64,000 bases of DNA. It comes from Nocardia jejuensis NBRC 103114. Its GTDB lineage: Bacteria; Actinomycetota; Actinomycetes; Mycobacteriales; Mycobacteriaceae. Positions 32,581 through 42,058 of the stretch are shown here, piece by piece. The position numbers were made by a program, and so were the translations under genes. The stretch covers positions 62,001-126,000 of the forward strand of contig NZ_BDBU01000018.1 of the NCBI RefSeq assembly GCF_001613145.1. The letters run 5' to 3'. The notes under the pieces were generated by a model, which was given only the letters and a program-made list of their open reading frames with translations, had not been told where the DNA came from and made no database searches. Position 1 is the stretch's first letter. Every line of letters starts with the position of its first letter.

Positions 32581-33615
32581 CTATCCGGCCTTCTGCGGCA
32601 CCAGCGAATTGAATTTGTTGGTGTAGAACTTGCCGGCGTCGAGGTTGCCGTGAATCGCGCCGGTGTCCTGCAGCCAGCTTTCCCAGCGGGTGAAGTCCTG
32701 ATCGGAGATCTCACCGTGCGGAGTGGGGATGCCGACCGAGAGCCAGTACTGCAGCGTCGTGGTCTTCTCGCCGTTTCGGTGACGACCCTCGATGATCTGG
32801 GTGAACTTGGCGATCACCTGATCGCGAGGTGTGGTGCGCTCCCATTCGATGGCCTTGGCGATGCCGGTGGTGAAGGCGCGCACCGTATCGGGGTTCTTGT
32901 CGATGAAGTCGTTCCGGAACACGTACGGACCGCCGTTGAACGGCCCGTACTGATCGATCTCGGTGAACACCGGGCGCAATCCGCCGACGGCGAGCGCGCG
33001 CTGCTGGAACTGACCACCGAGCGCGGCCGCGTCGATCTGCCCCTTGCGCAGCGCGTCCTCGGTGTTCGGCGGTGGCAGGGCCACCAACTGCACCGAATGG
33101 ATCTGATCGAGGGTCGCGCCCGCCTTCTTCAGCGCATCGTGGATATCGGCCTCGTTCTGGCCGCCGAGGGTATTGACGCCGACCTTCTTGCCGATCAGAT
33201 CCAGCACCGAATGAATGGCACTGTCCTCGGGCACGTAATACCCGATGAACGATTTCTCGTCCGCGCCGTATTCGTTGACCACCGCGGTGACCGGTGATCC
33301 CGCGCTGATCAATTTCGCGACCGCTCCGGCGAACGCGCCGCCGAAATCGACCTGACCGGTGGCCGCGGATTGAATCTCCTGCGGACCGCTGATCGTATTA
33401 CCGACCCACTCCAGCTTGACTTTTCCGTCGAAGAAGCCGAGATCCTCCGCCACCTCGGGCAGCGTCACCTGATCCGACCAGCCGAGATAGCGCAAAACGG
33501 CCGCACCGTTCTCGACGCGCACATCGTCGCTCTTACCGCAGCCGACTACAGCCGTGCAGCCGATGGCAGTTATTGCCGACCACACCAGGGCATTGCGAAA
33601 ACGACGCGATCTCAT
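32581..33615 (-). CDS. ABC-type substrate-binding lipoprotein (SsuA/TauA/NMT1 class), no permease nearby
   Basis: Predicted 344 aa, ATG at 33615 after GAGAGGAA. Signal peptide with lipobox VVGC near residue 26, then a type 2 periplasmic-binding fold: VLRYLGWSDQVTLPEVAEDLGFFDGKVKLEWV, GQVDFGGAFAGAVAKLISAG, VGVNTLGGQNEADIHDALKKAG. Close in layout to aliphatic-sulfonate, taurine or nitrate binding proteins. No ATPase or permease of this class is in the window. It is 131 bp downstream of the NRPS on the same strand, so it may capture the NRPS product or a related ligand. Confidence 0.88.
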   Translation of the reverse strand: MRSRRFRNALVWSAITAIGCTAVVGCGKSDDVRVENGAAVLRYLGWSDQVTLPEVAEDLGFFDGKVKLEWVGNTISGPQEIQSAATGQVDFGGAFAGAVAKLISAGSPVTAVVNEYGADEKSFIGYYVPEDSAIHSVLDLIGKKVGVNTLGGQNEADIHDALKKAGATLDQIHSVQLVALPPPNTEDALRKGQIDAAALGGQFQQRALAVGGLRPVFTEIDQYGPFNGGPYVFRNDFIDKNPDTVRAFTTGIAKAIEWERTTPRDQVIAKFTQIIEGRHRNGEKTTTLQYWLSVGIPTPHGEISDQDFTRWESWLQDTGAIHGNLDAGKFYTNKFNSLVPQKAG

Positions 33616-33746
33616 GGGATTTCCTCTCCGAATGACGCGATGTCCCGCCGGGCAGAACATCCGCCGCCGATCGTAAGTGAGTCCCGCGAATACTTGACCT
33701 CTTCAACTCTTGCTGATTGCAACTCCTTTGGCGGCCGGCGATGGAG

Positions 33747-36700
33747 TCAACGAGTGGAGGATTGCGGGGTGGGCGGCAGGAGCCCGGTCTCGAGGAAGTG
33801 AACGAGGTAGCTGTCGATGATCGCCGGGGTGATCGGCGGGCAGGTGATCCGCAAGGGGGACAGCGCTTTTCGCGCGTTCGAATCGTCGATGATGACATCG
33901 GCGACACCGGAGTCGCCGATATCGGCGAAGTTGCCGAGCAGCAGCGCGGCGCGCGCGAGATCCTGGCTGGTGGTGGCCCGCTCGAGCAGGCGCTCGCGAG
34001 CCTGCTGGGCATCCACGCGGTCGATCACATAGCCCATTCGGGTCAGACCCGCGAGTAACTCGCTGATCCGGGTGGGCTGGGTGTTCACGAGGTGATAGCG
34101 ACGGCCGGTGGGCAGGGCATCGGTGATGATGGCGACGATGCCGCGGGCGACGTAGTCGACGGGGGCCAGGGCGACGGCCGTCTCGCCGGTGTCGGGTGCC
34201 AGGCCCAGCAGGGCGGCCGTGCGCACCAGCGTCCAGAGCGAATCGTCGGCGCTGATCACTCCGGTGTCGATCGCACCGCAGATCAGGCCGGGCCGGTGCA
34301 CGGCGGCGGGGATGCCGCGCGCCGCGGCCTCGAGGACCAGTTGTTCGGCGACCCACTTGGTGGCGATGTAGCCCTGCGCGGGGACCTCGGCGGCGGGAAT
34401 GTCGTTGTCCTCGAGCACGATGCCGTTCGTCTCGGTGCCCAGGGCGGCGCTGAGGGTCGAGACGAAGTGGACCGCCTTGAGGCGGGTGGTGGTGGCCAGA
34501 CGCAGCACCTCGACGGTGCCGCCGACATTCGCGGGGCGTAGATCGGAGTAGGTCTCGAGGTGATTGACCCGCGCCCCGTTGTGCACGATGGTCGCGACGC
34601 GGGCTGCGAGCGTGGAGAACTGCTCGCCCGTCACGCCCAGGCTCGGGGCGGCGAGATCGCCGGGGATGGCGGTCACGCGGTCGGCGAGGTCGGCGGCGGG
34701 GAGCCGGTAGCGCTCGAACATCGTTGCCAGGCGGGACAATCCGTCGACGTGATCCCGGGCGCGGACGATGCAGTGCACGTGCGAGTCGGTGCGGTCCAGC
34801 AGCTCGCGCAGCAGGTGAACGCCGAGGAATCCGGTGGCACCGGTGAGCAAGACGTCGCCGTCCGAACCCGCGGGCGCCAGCTCGGGGGAGGGAGCGAGCG
34901 CCGGATCCAGACGTGCGTCGGAGATCAGGCGGGCGATGCGCTGCTCGTCGCCGGACACCACGTGCAGCGCGGCCAGTTCCCGCACGGTCGGGCGGTCGAT
35001 GATGGTGCGGGCGTCGATGTCCGTGCCGAGCGTCTCGGCCAGCTTGGCGCGCAGCGGGAAAACCAGCAGCGAGGTGCCGCCGAGCTCGAAGAAGGTGTCG
35101 TCGCGACCGAGGGACTCGATGCCGAGCACCTCGGCGAAGACGGCGGCGATCGCCCGCTCCCGCGGACCGACCGGAGGGTTCTCGCCGTGCCGGGCGCCGG
35201 CCCGGTTGCTCGCGGTCGGGGCGGGCAGCGCGCGCACATCCAGCTTTCCGTTGGTGGTCAGCGGAAGGGCCTCGAGCACAACGTAAGCGCTGGGGCGCAG
35301 AGCGGACGGCAACCCATCGGCCATGGATGCGCGCACGGCGTCGAGATCGATCCCGTTCCCGACGAGGTAGGCGATCAGAGCTGCTCCGGTGTGCGGATCC
35401 TCGTGCACGACGACCGCGGCGCGGGTGATGCCCGGCAGCCTCGTGAGCGCGGCCTCCACCTCGCCCGGCTCGATGCGGTGACCACGAATCTTGACCTGGA
35501 AATCGGTGCGGCCGTGATAGCGCAGCGCGTACTCGGGTTCGTCGCCGATCGTGACGAGATCGCCTGTCCGGTAGAGCCGTTCGCCCGGTGTGAACGGGTC
35601 GGCGACGAAGCGGGCGGCGGTCGATGCGATGCGGTCGTGGTAGCCGCGCGCCAGTGCGGGGCCGCCGATGTACAGCTCGCCCGGTCTGCCCGGGGCGACC
35701 GGCCGCAGCCGGGCATCGAGCACCACGGCCCGAAATCCGCGCAGCGGGGCGCCGATGGTGACCGGAGCGCCGGCCCGCAGCACGCCGATGGTCGCGATAT
35801 CGGTGGCCTCGGTCGGGCCGTATCCGTTGCGCATCAGGCGATTCGGAGCCCAGGCTGCGACCAGATCCGCGCTGATCGCCTCCCCGCCCACGCCCAGCAC
35901 CCGCAGGTCCGCGAGCTCGTGCGGGTTCAGTGTCGCGAGCACGCCCGGTGTGATGATCGCGTTGCTCACCCGCTCCTCGCGCATGAGCCGCGCCAGCTCC
36001 GGCCCCGCGACGACATCATGCGGCGCGACGACCAGCGCGCACGCTCCGGCCAGCGCGCAAAGCTGTTCTCCCACTGCCATATCGAATCCCGGCGAGGCGT
36101 GATGCAGTGCGATCGACGCCGGGTTCAGGTCGTACCGGTCCCGGCGTTCGGCGGCGAGGTTGGCCAGCCCGCCGTGTGTGACGAGCACGCCCTTGGGCGC
36201 GCCGGTCGATCCCGAGGTGTAGATCAGATAGGCCGGATGCTCCGGCCGCAGCGATGTGGTGCGTTCGGCATCCAGAATTCGATCCGCGAAACGATGTGCG
36301 CCGGACCGATCGGACTCGCTGACCAGCATCCATGTGACGTCGGAGGGAAGGGTGGGGCGGTGAGCGAGGGTGGTGAGTCCGAGAGTGGCTCCGCAGTCCT
36401 CGAGAATGTAGGCCATGCGCTCGGCGGGGACCGCGGGGTCGATCGGCACGAAGGCGGCGCCGGTCTTGCTGATTGCCCAGGTCGCCGCGACCGATTCGGC
36501 GGAGCGTTCCAGAACCATGGCGACGCGGGCTTCCGGGCCCGCTCCCGCCGCGATCAGCGTGCGGGCCAGACGGTTCGTCCAGGCGTCGAATTGCCGGTAG
36601 GTCCAGCGGTATCCGTTGTGGGAGACGGCCAGGCCGTCGGGGTTGCGGCGGACCGCGTCGGCGAGGAGGTCCGCCATCGTCGAGACGGGCGCGGAAGGTG

Positions 36701-38039
36701 TTCCGCGCCATGGCATCAGAACCGAGCGCTCGTGGGAGTCCAGGACGTCCAGGTGATGCACCACGGTATCGGGTGCGTGTGTGATCGTTTCCAGGAGGCG
36801 AACGAATCGCTGGAAATGCGCGCCGAGTTCGGCGCGGGAGTAGCGGTTCGGGTTGCCCTCGAACTCGACCCGCAGGCTGTGCTCACCCGGGTAGATATTG
36901 AGTGCCGCATCCGCGACGGGGCCGGTGGATATCACGCGCAGGGTGGCGCGCGCCGGGCCGAACTCGACGCCGGATCGGAAGTTCATGATGTTGATCGCGG
37001 GGCCGAAACCGTCTGCGCCGGAACCGTGTTCGGTCAGGCGCGCGATGTCCTCGCCGCGGAAGCGCTGATGTCGCAGGGCTCTGCTGATCTCGCTGCGGAC
37101 GCGGGTGATGATCTGCGCGGCGGTGGTGTCCGCCGTGACCGGGACGCGGAGCGGGACGACGGTGGCGACGGTGCCGCCACCTCGCCGCAGTATCGCGGTG
37201 GTGCGCGCTGTCAGCGGCAGGCTCAGGGTGATCTCGTCGGTGTCGGTCAGGCGCGCCAGGTATCCGGCCATCGCGCCGACAAGTACCCCGGCGGTCCCCG
37301 TGCCGTCGGCGCGGGCATCGATCGCCGCCACGAGTTCCGCCGGGAGTTCGCCGCCGACGGTCACCGTGTGTGCGGCGGGTGCTCCCGGGCGAACGGCCAG
37401 CGGTGTGGCATCCGGCAGTCCGGCCACGTGCTCGGCCCAGTACGCGCGGTCGGTCTCGTAGCGAGTCGAGTCCCGGTACGCCGCGTCGGCCTCGACGAGC
37501 GCCTCGACCGGTTGCGATACGCCGTCGGGTACCGGAACACCCTGCACCAGAGCGGTATAGATCTCTCCGGTCCGCTGCTGTAGACGAGCGGCCGCGTATC
37601 CGTCGAGCACGATGTGGTGCACGCTCGCGTAGACGAAGTGCCGCTCGTCCCGTACGCGCAGCACGGTCGAGCGAATCAGCGGTGCGTCGAGCAGCACGAC
37701 CGGCCGCCGATGATCCCTCGCCATCCATGCCCGGGCGGACGCGATCGCATCGGGACGCTCACGCAGATCCAGGAACCCCACGTCGTAGGCGTGCCCGTCG
37801 TCGACCGACACCAGCGGTTCCCCATCGGGTCCGAGCGAGAGCCGCAGCAGCGCACCCATCTCGCCCACGGCCCTGCGCGCGGCGGTCGTGTACGCGGACA
37901 CCTCGAACGGCCCTGTCACATCCAGGTACTGGGTGGTGCTGATCGGAACGTCGCCCAGCAGCTGCTGGGCTATCCACAGCTCTCGCTGTGCCGAGGTCAT
38001 CGGCAGGAGTTTGTCGGCCTCACCGGATGTTCTCGTCAT
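33747..38039 (-). CDS. One-module non-ribosomal peptide synthetase, C-A-T-reductase
   Basis: 1430 aa, ATG at 38039 after GAGGTAGGA. Domains: condensation ~10-435 (active-site HHIVLDG at 141-147); adenylation ~455-940 ([11 protein letters not shown] 607-617, GYGPTEAT 739-746, YRTGDL 823-828, [18 protein letters not shown] 843-860, NGKLDVRAL with the invariant Lys 932); thiolation ~960-1030 (FFELGGTS, phosphopantetheine Ser 990); thioester reductase ~1060-1410 (TGATGFLG 1066-1073, Tyr1224/Lys1228 in YIATK). Hand alignment to GrsA gives pocket residues D-M-G-I-G-G-G-D-I plus Lys; the specificity is not one I recognise. The C domain at the N terminus must accept an acyl donor from a partner carrier or CoA. 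The product should be an N-acyl amino aldehyde or alcohol. An IdeR-type box lies 33 bp upstream. Confidence 0.95.
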   Translation of the reverse strand: MTRTSGEADKLLPMTSAQRELWIAQQLLGDVPISTTQYLDVTGPFEVSAYTTAARRAVGEMGALLRLSLGPDGEPLVSVDDGHAYDVGFLDLRERPDAIASARAWMARDHRRPVVLLDAPLIRSTVLRVRDERHFVYASVHHIVLDGYAAARLQQRTGEIYTALVQGVPVPDGVSQPVEALVEADAAYRDSTRYETDRAYWAEHVAGLPDATPLAVRPGAPAAHTVTVGGELPAELVAAIDARADGTGTAGVLVGAMAGYLARLTDTDEITLSLPLTARTTAILRRGGGTVATVVPLRVPVTADTTAAQIITRVRSEISRALRHQRFRGEDIARLTEHGSGADGFGPAINIMNFRSGVEFGPARATLRVISTGPVADAALNIYPGEHSLRVEFEGNPNRYSRAELGAHFQRFVRLLETITHAPDTVVHHLDVLDSHERSVLMPWRGTPSAPVSTMADLLADAVRRNPDGLAVSHNGYRWTYRQFDAWTNRLARTLIAAGAGPEARVAMVLERSAESVAATWAISKTGAAFVPIDPAVPAERMAYILEDCGATLGLTTLAHRPTLPSDVTWMLVSESDRSGAHRFADRILDAERTTSLRPEHPAYLIYTSGSTGAPKGVLVTHGGLANLAAERRDRYDLNPASIALHHASPGFDMAVGEQLCALAGACALVVAPHDVVAGPELARLMREERVSNAIITPGVLATLNPHELADLRVLGVGGEAISADLVAAWAPNRLMRNGYGPTEATDIATIGVLRAGAPVTIGAPLRGFRAVVLDARLRPVAPGRPGELYIGGPALARGYHDRIASTAARFVADPFTPGERLYRTGDLVTIGDEPEYALRYHGRTDFQVKIRGHRIEPGEVEAALTRLPGITRAAVVVHEDPHTGAALIAYLVGNGIDLDAVRASMADGLPSALRPSAYVVLEALPLTTNGKLDVRALPAPTASNRAGARHGENPPVGPRERAIAAVFAEVLGIESLGRDDTFFELGGTSLLVFPLRAKLAETLGTDIDARTIIDRPTVRELAALHVVSGDEQRIARLISDARLDPALAPSPELAPAGSDGDVLLTGATGFLGVHLLRELLDRTDSHVHCIVRARDHVDGLSRLATMFERYRLPAADLADRVTAIPGDLAAPSLGVTGEQFSTLAARVATIVHNGARVNHLETYSDLRPANVGGTVEVLRLATTTRLKAVHFVSTLSAALGTETNGIVLEDNDIPAAEVPAQGYIATKWVAEQLVLEAAARGIPAAVHRPGLICGAIDTGVISADDSLWTLVRTAALLGLAPDTGETAVALAPVDYVARGIVAIITDALPTGRRYHLVNTQPTRISELLAGLTRMGYVIDRVDAQQARERLLERATTSQDLARAALLLGNFADIGDSGVADVIIDDSNARKALSPLRITCPPITPAIIDSYLVHFLETGLLPPTPQSSTR

Positions 38040-38071
38040 TCCTACCTCGATGCTCGGGAAAAATACCGAGC

Positions 38072-38090
38072 TTAGGTTAGCCTAACCTTG
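38072..38090. promoter_or_regulatory. Iron box (IdeR/DmdR/DtxR operator) upstream of the NRPS
   Basis: TTAGGTTAGCCTAACCTTG matches the IdeR consensus TTAGGTTAGGCTAACCTAA except at the central base and the last two. It is 33 bp upstream of the NRPS ATG, where IdeR would block the promoter when iron is plentiful. Confidence 0.85.
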
Positions 38091-38189
38091 TACGATTCGC
38101 GTGGTTTGTGACAGTAGCCACTGTATTGCTATTTCGGGAGATCTTGCGGTGTCGCGGCCTTGATTCCGGTCCCGGACATGGCCGTTCGA

Positions 38190-39806
38190 TCAGTTCCGTT
38201 CGTTCCCGTCGTCCAGGAGCAGGTTCAGATCCGCGACCTGGACGAGCCCGCGGCCGGGGTGCGCGGTCTCCAGGGTGAATCCGGCTGCGCGGCCGTCGAA
38301 ACGCAGGGCGGCGATCGAATTGCCGAAGTGGGGGCCGCTGACCTTGCGCCAGCGAATCGGGTCGGGGGAGATGCCGCGATGGTCGGCCAGCCGGCGCAGG
38401 GCGGTGGCGAGTGGGCGGGCCCAGGACAGGGCGAACATGGCGCGGAAGATCTTGGGTGGGTCGTTGTGCACCGGCGAGCAGACCAGTTGCAGGACTTCGG
38501 AATCGGTGGGGTCGGCGTAGTCGGCGCGGGCGGCGTAGCTGTGGTGGACGTCGCCGGACAGGACCGAGATGGTGCTGGGCGCACCGGGGGCGGCGCCGAG
38601 CCGGTGGATCAGGCGCGCCAGCTCCTCGAAGGAGGCGCGGAAGGCCGGCCAGTGCTCGAGATCGGCGGCCTGCCTGAGCTTTTCGCCGAGGCGGCCTCGC
38701 CATCCCGGCAGGCCCGCCGCGCGCTCGTTGAGCGATTGCAGGTGGCTCAGGGCGTGCGGCATCAGCCACGGCAGGGACGAGCCGATCAGCAGGTGGTCGA
38801 TGTCGCCCGCGGCATTGCGTTCGATCCAGTCCAGCTCCTCCGCGCTCACCATGAGTCGCTGACCGTCGAGGATGCGGCCGCTGCGGGAGTCGATCACGAG
38901 CAGGCGGACGCGGCCGAAGTCGCGGCGATAACTCCAGCGCACGGGCTTGCGGCCGTCGACCTCCCGATCGGCGCGCTCGGCGAAATCCTCGAGCAGCGGC
39001 TGCACGTCCTCGCCGGATTTGGTGATCTCGCGGTAGAGCTCGTCGTTCTCCAGGTCGTCGGGGCTGAGATTGCCCAGGTGCTGATACACCCAGTACGAGG
39101 CCAGCCCCGCGCGAATGCGGGTGCGCCACCACGGTTTCCGGGCCATCTGCGCACGCCAGGCGCGGGAGGTGTTCCAGTCGTCGCGGATATCGTGGTCGTC
39201 GAAGATCATCGAGGTCGGGACGGTCGACATGAGCCAGCGGATCTCCGGATCGGACCAGGATTCGTGGTACAGCTGCGCGTACTCGCGCAGGGACACCACC
39301 TCGTGCGCGGGTTCCTGCCCGGCGCGGCGTTCGTCGAGCCACTGCTGCACCGCGGGCGTGGGCTGGTCGGCGTACACCTGATCGCCGAGCAGTACCAGCG
39401 CGTGCGGCCACTGCCGTTCGGGTCGATCCTTCATGCGCAGCGCGTAGGCGTCCAGCGCGTCGGGACCGACCTTGTCCGCCTCCAGGACCCCGGGCGTGGC
39501 CTTGGCCGCGCGGCACGAACCGAACAGGATCGTCTCGACCCGCCCGGTTCTGATCCGGGACGGTGGAAAATCGGAATCCGTTTGCGGCCAGACGATTTCG
39601 CCGTCCAGTCGGACCTGGTACGGAATGGATGCGTTCGATTCCAGTCCGTCGATCACGACCAGCGCGAAATGCAGCTCTCCCACCTGGAAGGTGCGGGCGT
39701 GCCGGCCCAGAACGTCTACGACACAGGGACTGTCGGTCTCCACCCACACGGTCGCGGAATTCGCATCGACGTGCCGCAGCACCGGGCCCAGGACTAGCTC
39801 TGCCAT
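38190..39806 (-). CDS. PhoD-like alkaline phosphatase/phosphodiesterase
   Basis: Predicted 538 aa, ATG at 39806. N-terminal fibronectin-like domain (VLRHVDANSATVWVETDSP) followed by the PhoD metallophosphatase core: LFGSCRAA, LLGDQVYADQ, FDDHDIRDDWN, LLVIDSRSGR and LSGDVHHSYAARADY near residue 425, which supply the expected Fe/Ca ligands. No signal peptide is evident, unlike the Tat-exported PhoD of Bacillus, so a cytoplasmic or unconventional location is likely. Upstream of the NRPS on the same strand, separated by the iron box region (150 bp). Confidence 0.9.
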   Translation of the reverse strand: MAELVLGPVLRHVDANSATVWVETDSPCVVDVLGRHARTFQVGELHFALVVIDGLESNASIPYQVRLDGEIVWPQTDSDFPPSRIRTGRVETILFGSCRAAKATPGVLEADKVGPDALDAYALRMKDRPERQWPHALVLLGDQVYADQPTPAVQQWLDERRAGQEPAHEVVSLREYAQLYHESWSDPEIRWLMSTVPTSMIFDDHDIRDDWNTSRAWRAQMARKPWWRTRIRAGLASYWVYQHLGNLSPDDLENDELYREITKSGEDVQPLLEDFAERADREVDGRKPVRWSYRRDFGRVRLLVIDSRSGRILDGQRLMVSAEELDWIERNAAGDIDHLLIGSSLPWLMPHALSHLQSLNERAAGLPGWRGRLGEKLRQAADLEHWPAFRASFEELARLIHRLGAAPGAPSTISVLSGDVHHSYAARADYADPTDSEVLQLVCSPVHNDPPKIFRAMFALSWARPLATALRRLADHRGISPDPIRWRKVSGPHFGNSIAALRFDGRAAGFTLETAHPGRGLVQVADLNLLLDDGNERN

Positions 39807-40054
39807 GCCTTCCGACGGTACGCGTTGACCGCCAACGAGGTTGGGGACGAAGACGGAAACCCGCGGGCGGACCGCGCCGATGCGGGTGCGCGGCCGCTCC
39901 GACCGATCCCGCCGTGGCCGCGAGAACTCGGGCCAGGCGGGCTTCCGGGTCGAACGGTGCCGTTCGAGCGTCGATATCTCGCGGCACGGACCGAGCTGCT
40001 TTCAGCGGTTGAGCGACAAAGCGCCGACCGCCGGTCGGTAGCGTATCCGGACGG

Positions 40055-40282
40055 TCAGGGATTCAAATGAGCAACGATCTCGTCCTTGACCGCCAGGCGC
40101 TGTTTACGCAGGGCGGTCAATTCCTCCTCGTCGGCGTAACCGGCTTCGACCTCGACAACCTGGCGGTCGATCTCGTTGTATTTCTCGTGCAGGGCGTTCA
40201 ATCGTGCGTCGGATTGTTCGGCGGTCGCGAGTTCCTCGGCGGTGATATTCAGATCGGCGAGCAGGTTGTGCTTGGCTGACAT
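40055..40282 (-). CDS. DUF465/YdcH-family small coiled-coil protein
   Basis: Predicted 75 aa, ATG at 40282 after GGAGAGG. The sequence LNALHEKYNEIDRQVVEVEAG and EELTALRKQRLAVKDEIVAHL matches the YdcH pattern (L-H-x-x-Y-x-x-x-D ... L-K-x-x-R-L-x-x-K-D-E-I). Two antiparallel helices; function unknown. It follows the OpuC-type operon by 46 bp and precedes the PhoD gene. Confidence 0.9.
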   Translation of the reverse strand: MSAKHNLLADLNITAEELATAEQSDARLNALHEKYNEIDRQVVEVEAGYADEEELTALRKQRLAVKDEIVAHLNP

Positions 40283-40328
40283 CTGGTTGCCCCTCTCCTC
40301 GGCACTGTAGGTGGCAGAAGGCGGGCTG

Positions 40329-41324
40329 TCACTCGATCAACTTCTCGCTCTTCAGCCAGTCGTAGGCTACGTCGGAAGGGTCCTCGCCGTCGATATCGAC
40401 GCGTCCGTTGAGCTCCTGCATGAGCTGGTCGGTCAGGCGTTCGGAGATCGTTCCCAGCAGCTCGCGCAGGGCGGGATAGCGCTCGATGATCGCACCGCGC
40501 ACGACCGCTGTGCCACTGTAGGGGAGAAAGAATTTCTTGTCGTCCTCCAACACGGCGAGGTTCAGGTTCTTGACCCGGCCGTCGGTGGTGTAGACCATGC
40601 CGAAATTGCAGGGCGAGCTCTTCGCGGTCGCCGGATAGACGACGCCGGCGTCCATTCGGGTCACATTGCCCGAGGGAACTCCGTTGGCATCGTTGTAGGG
40701 AATTCCGTATTTCTGCAGCATCGGAATGAAACCGTCCGAGCGGCTGAAGAATTCGTCGTCGACACAGAAAGTCCGGTCGGCGACAGGAAGAGCGGCGACG
40801 TCGGTCAGGGTCTTCACCTTCAGGCGTTCCGCGGTCGGTGTGGAGGCGGCGAAAGCGTAGGTGTCGTTGAAGTTCGAGGGCGGCAGCCATTCCAGGTCGT
40901 GGTCGCTCTTCTCGACATCGTGGACTCTCTGCCACAATTCGTGCGGGTCGGCGATGGTCTCGGTTTCGTTGTGGTAGTTGACCCATCCGGTTCCGGTGTA
41001 CTCCCACAGGATGTCGGCGTCACCGTTGAGCTGAGCCTGACGCGAGGAGGCCGAACCGGGCGCGCCGGTCAGGTCCGTCACGGAGGCCCCGGCGGCCGCC
41101 AGATAGGTCGCGGTGATCTTGCCCAGCAGCACGCCCTCGGTGAAGCTCTTGGAGGTGACGACCAGCTTCGCGCCGTCCAGGGGCTGCGCACCGCCGGGCA
41201 GGCTCGCGGAGTGGAAGGTTCCCGACGAGCTCACCAGACCGCACCCGGACAGCAGCGCCGCCAGCAGTGCGCAGATGAGCGTAACGCGCTGCGCGCGTGC
41301 GGATTTCACGAGACGGCTGCTCAT
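40329..41324 (-). CDS. Glycine betaine/choline-type ABC transporter, substrate-binding lipoprotein
   Basis: Predicted 331 aa. ATG at 41324 overlaps the permease stop (ATGA). Lipobox LLSGC at about residue 28. Mature domain begins KLVVTSKSFTEGVLLGKITATYL, the OpuCC/OsmF/ProX-type motif, with SSRQAQLNGDADILWEYTGTGWVNY and PSNFNDTYAF. Last gene of the four-gene operon; aromatic residues in the WEYTGTGW segment are where quaternary ammonium groups bind in this family. Ligand specificity cannot be deduced. Confidence 0.93.
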   Translation of the reverse strand: MSSRLVKSARAQRVTLICALLAALLSGCGLVSSSGTFHSASLPGGAQPLDGAKLVVTSKSFTEGVLLGKITATYLAAAGASVTDLTGAPGSASSRQAQLNGDADILWEYTGTGWVNYHNETETIADPHELWQRVHDVEKSDHDLEWLPPSNFNDTYAFAASTPTAERLKVKTLTDVAALPVADRTFCVDDEFFSRSDGFIPMLQKYGIPYNDANGVPSGNVTRMDAGVVYPATAKSSPCNFGMVYTTDGRVKNLNLAVLEDDKKFFLPYSGTAVVRGAIIERYPALRELLGTISERLTDQLMQELNGRVDIDGEDPSDVAYDWLKSEKLIE

Positions 41325-42058
41325 GCGATACCTCGCGGGGTCGCGGCCAGCTCCACGAGCCGGCCGAGCCAGTCGATGATCAGCGCCAGCAGACCCACCA
41401 GGATCGCGCCGGAGATGAGCAGCTTGGGCAGGAACAGCGTGACGCCGGTGGTGATGAGCGTGCCCAGGCTGGTCGCGCCGATGAAGGTGCTCAGCGTCGC
41501 GGTGCCCACCAGGATGACCAGGGCGGTGCGCACGCCGTTCAAGATGACCGGCACCGCCAGGGGCAGCTCGACCTGCACCAGTGTCCGCGCGGCCGAGAAA
41601 CCGATGCCGCGCGAGGCCTCGATCGTGCGCTGATCGACCTGACGCAACCCGACGATGGTGTTCTGCAGAATCGGCAGGATCGCGTAGACGACCAGACCGA
41701 TCACGGCGGTGCGGAACCCGGTGCCGAGCCAGAAGGTGAACAGCACCAGCAGGCCGACCGCGGGCGCGGCCTGCCCGATATTGGCGACATTGACCGCGAG
41801 GGGTTCCAGCCGCGCGAGGGCGGGCCGGGTCAGGGCGATGCCCAGCGGGATCGCCACCACGACCACGATCAGCGTGGCCACCACCGTGAGCTTGATGTGC
41901 GAGAGGATCGTGGTCTGCAGGTTGTCCCACCCCAGGGACGCCTTCTCGGTCGGGGTGAAGGTGGTCGAGCGGTACCAGAGCACGTAGCCGATCCCGATGA
42001 CGAGAATGATGATCGGCTCGAACCACACATCGATCGGCGTGCGCCGCAGGCGATTCAT
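41321..42058 (-). CDS. ABC transporter permease (OpuCB/OpuCD type)
   Basis: Predicted 245 aa from an ATG at 42058 that overlaps the ATPase stop (ATGA); the longer upstream frame is not used. Six or so membrane segments; a long N-terminal soluble loop (WYRSTTFTPTEKASLGWDN) precedes the permease fold. EAA-type loop: EASRGIGFSAARTLVQVELPLAVPVILNG. Pairs with the permease at 43365-44006 to form the membrane channel. Confidence 0.93.
   Translation of the reverse strand: MNRLRRTPIDVWFEPIIILVIGIGYVLWYRSTTFTPTEKASLGWDNLQTTILSHIKLTVVATLIVVVVAIPLGIALTRPALARLEPLAVNVANIGQAAPAVGLLVLFTFWLGTGFRTAVIGLVVYAILPILQNTIVGLRQVDQRTIEASRGIGFSAARTLVQVELPLAVPVILNGVRTALVILVGTATLSTFIGATSLGTLITTGVTLFLPKLLISGAILVGLLALIIDWLGRLVELAATPRGIA

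Noticed and set aside
34560..37583. 1007-codon open frame on the plus strand opposite the NRPS
   Set aside because: Antisense shadow of a high-GC coding region; its product is low-complexity Arg/Gly/Asp/Val with no domain, while the minus strand encodes a complete C-A-T-R NRPS.
38077..39987. 636-codon minus-strand frame overlapping the PhoD-like gene
   Set aside because: Arg/Pro-rich shadow; the other minus-strand frame (38190-39806) has complete PhoD motifs.
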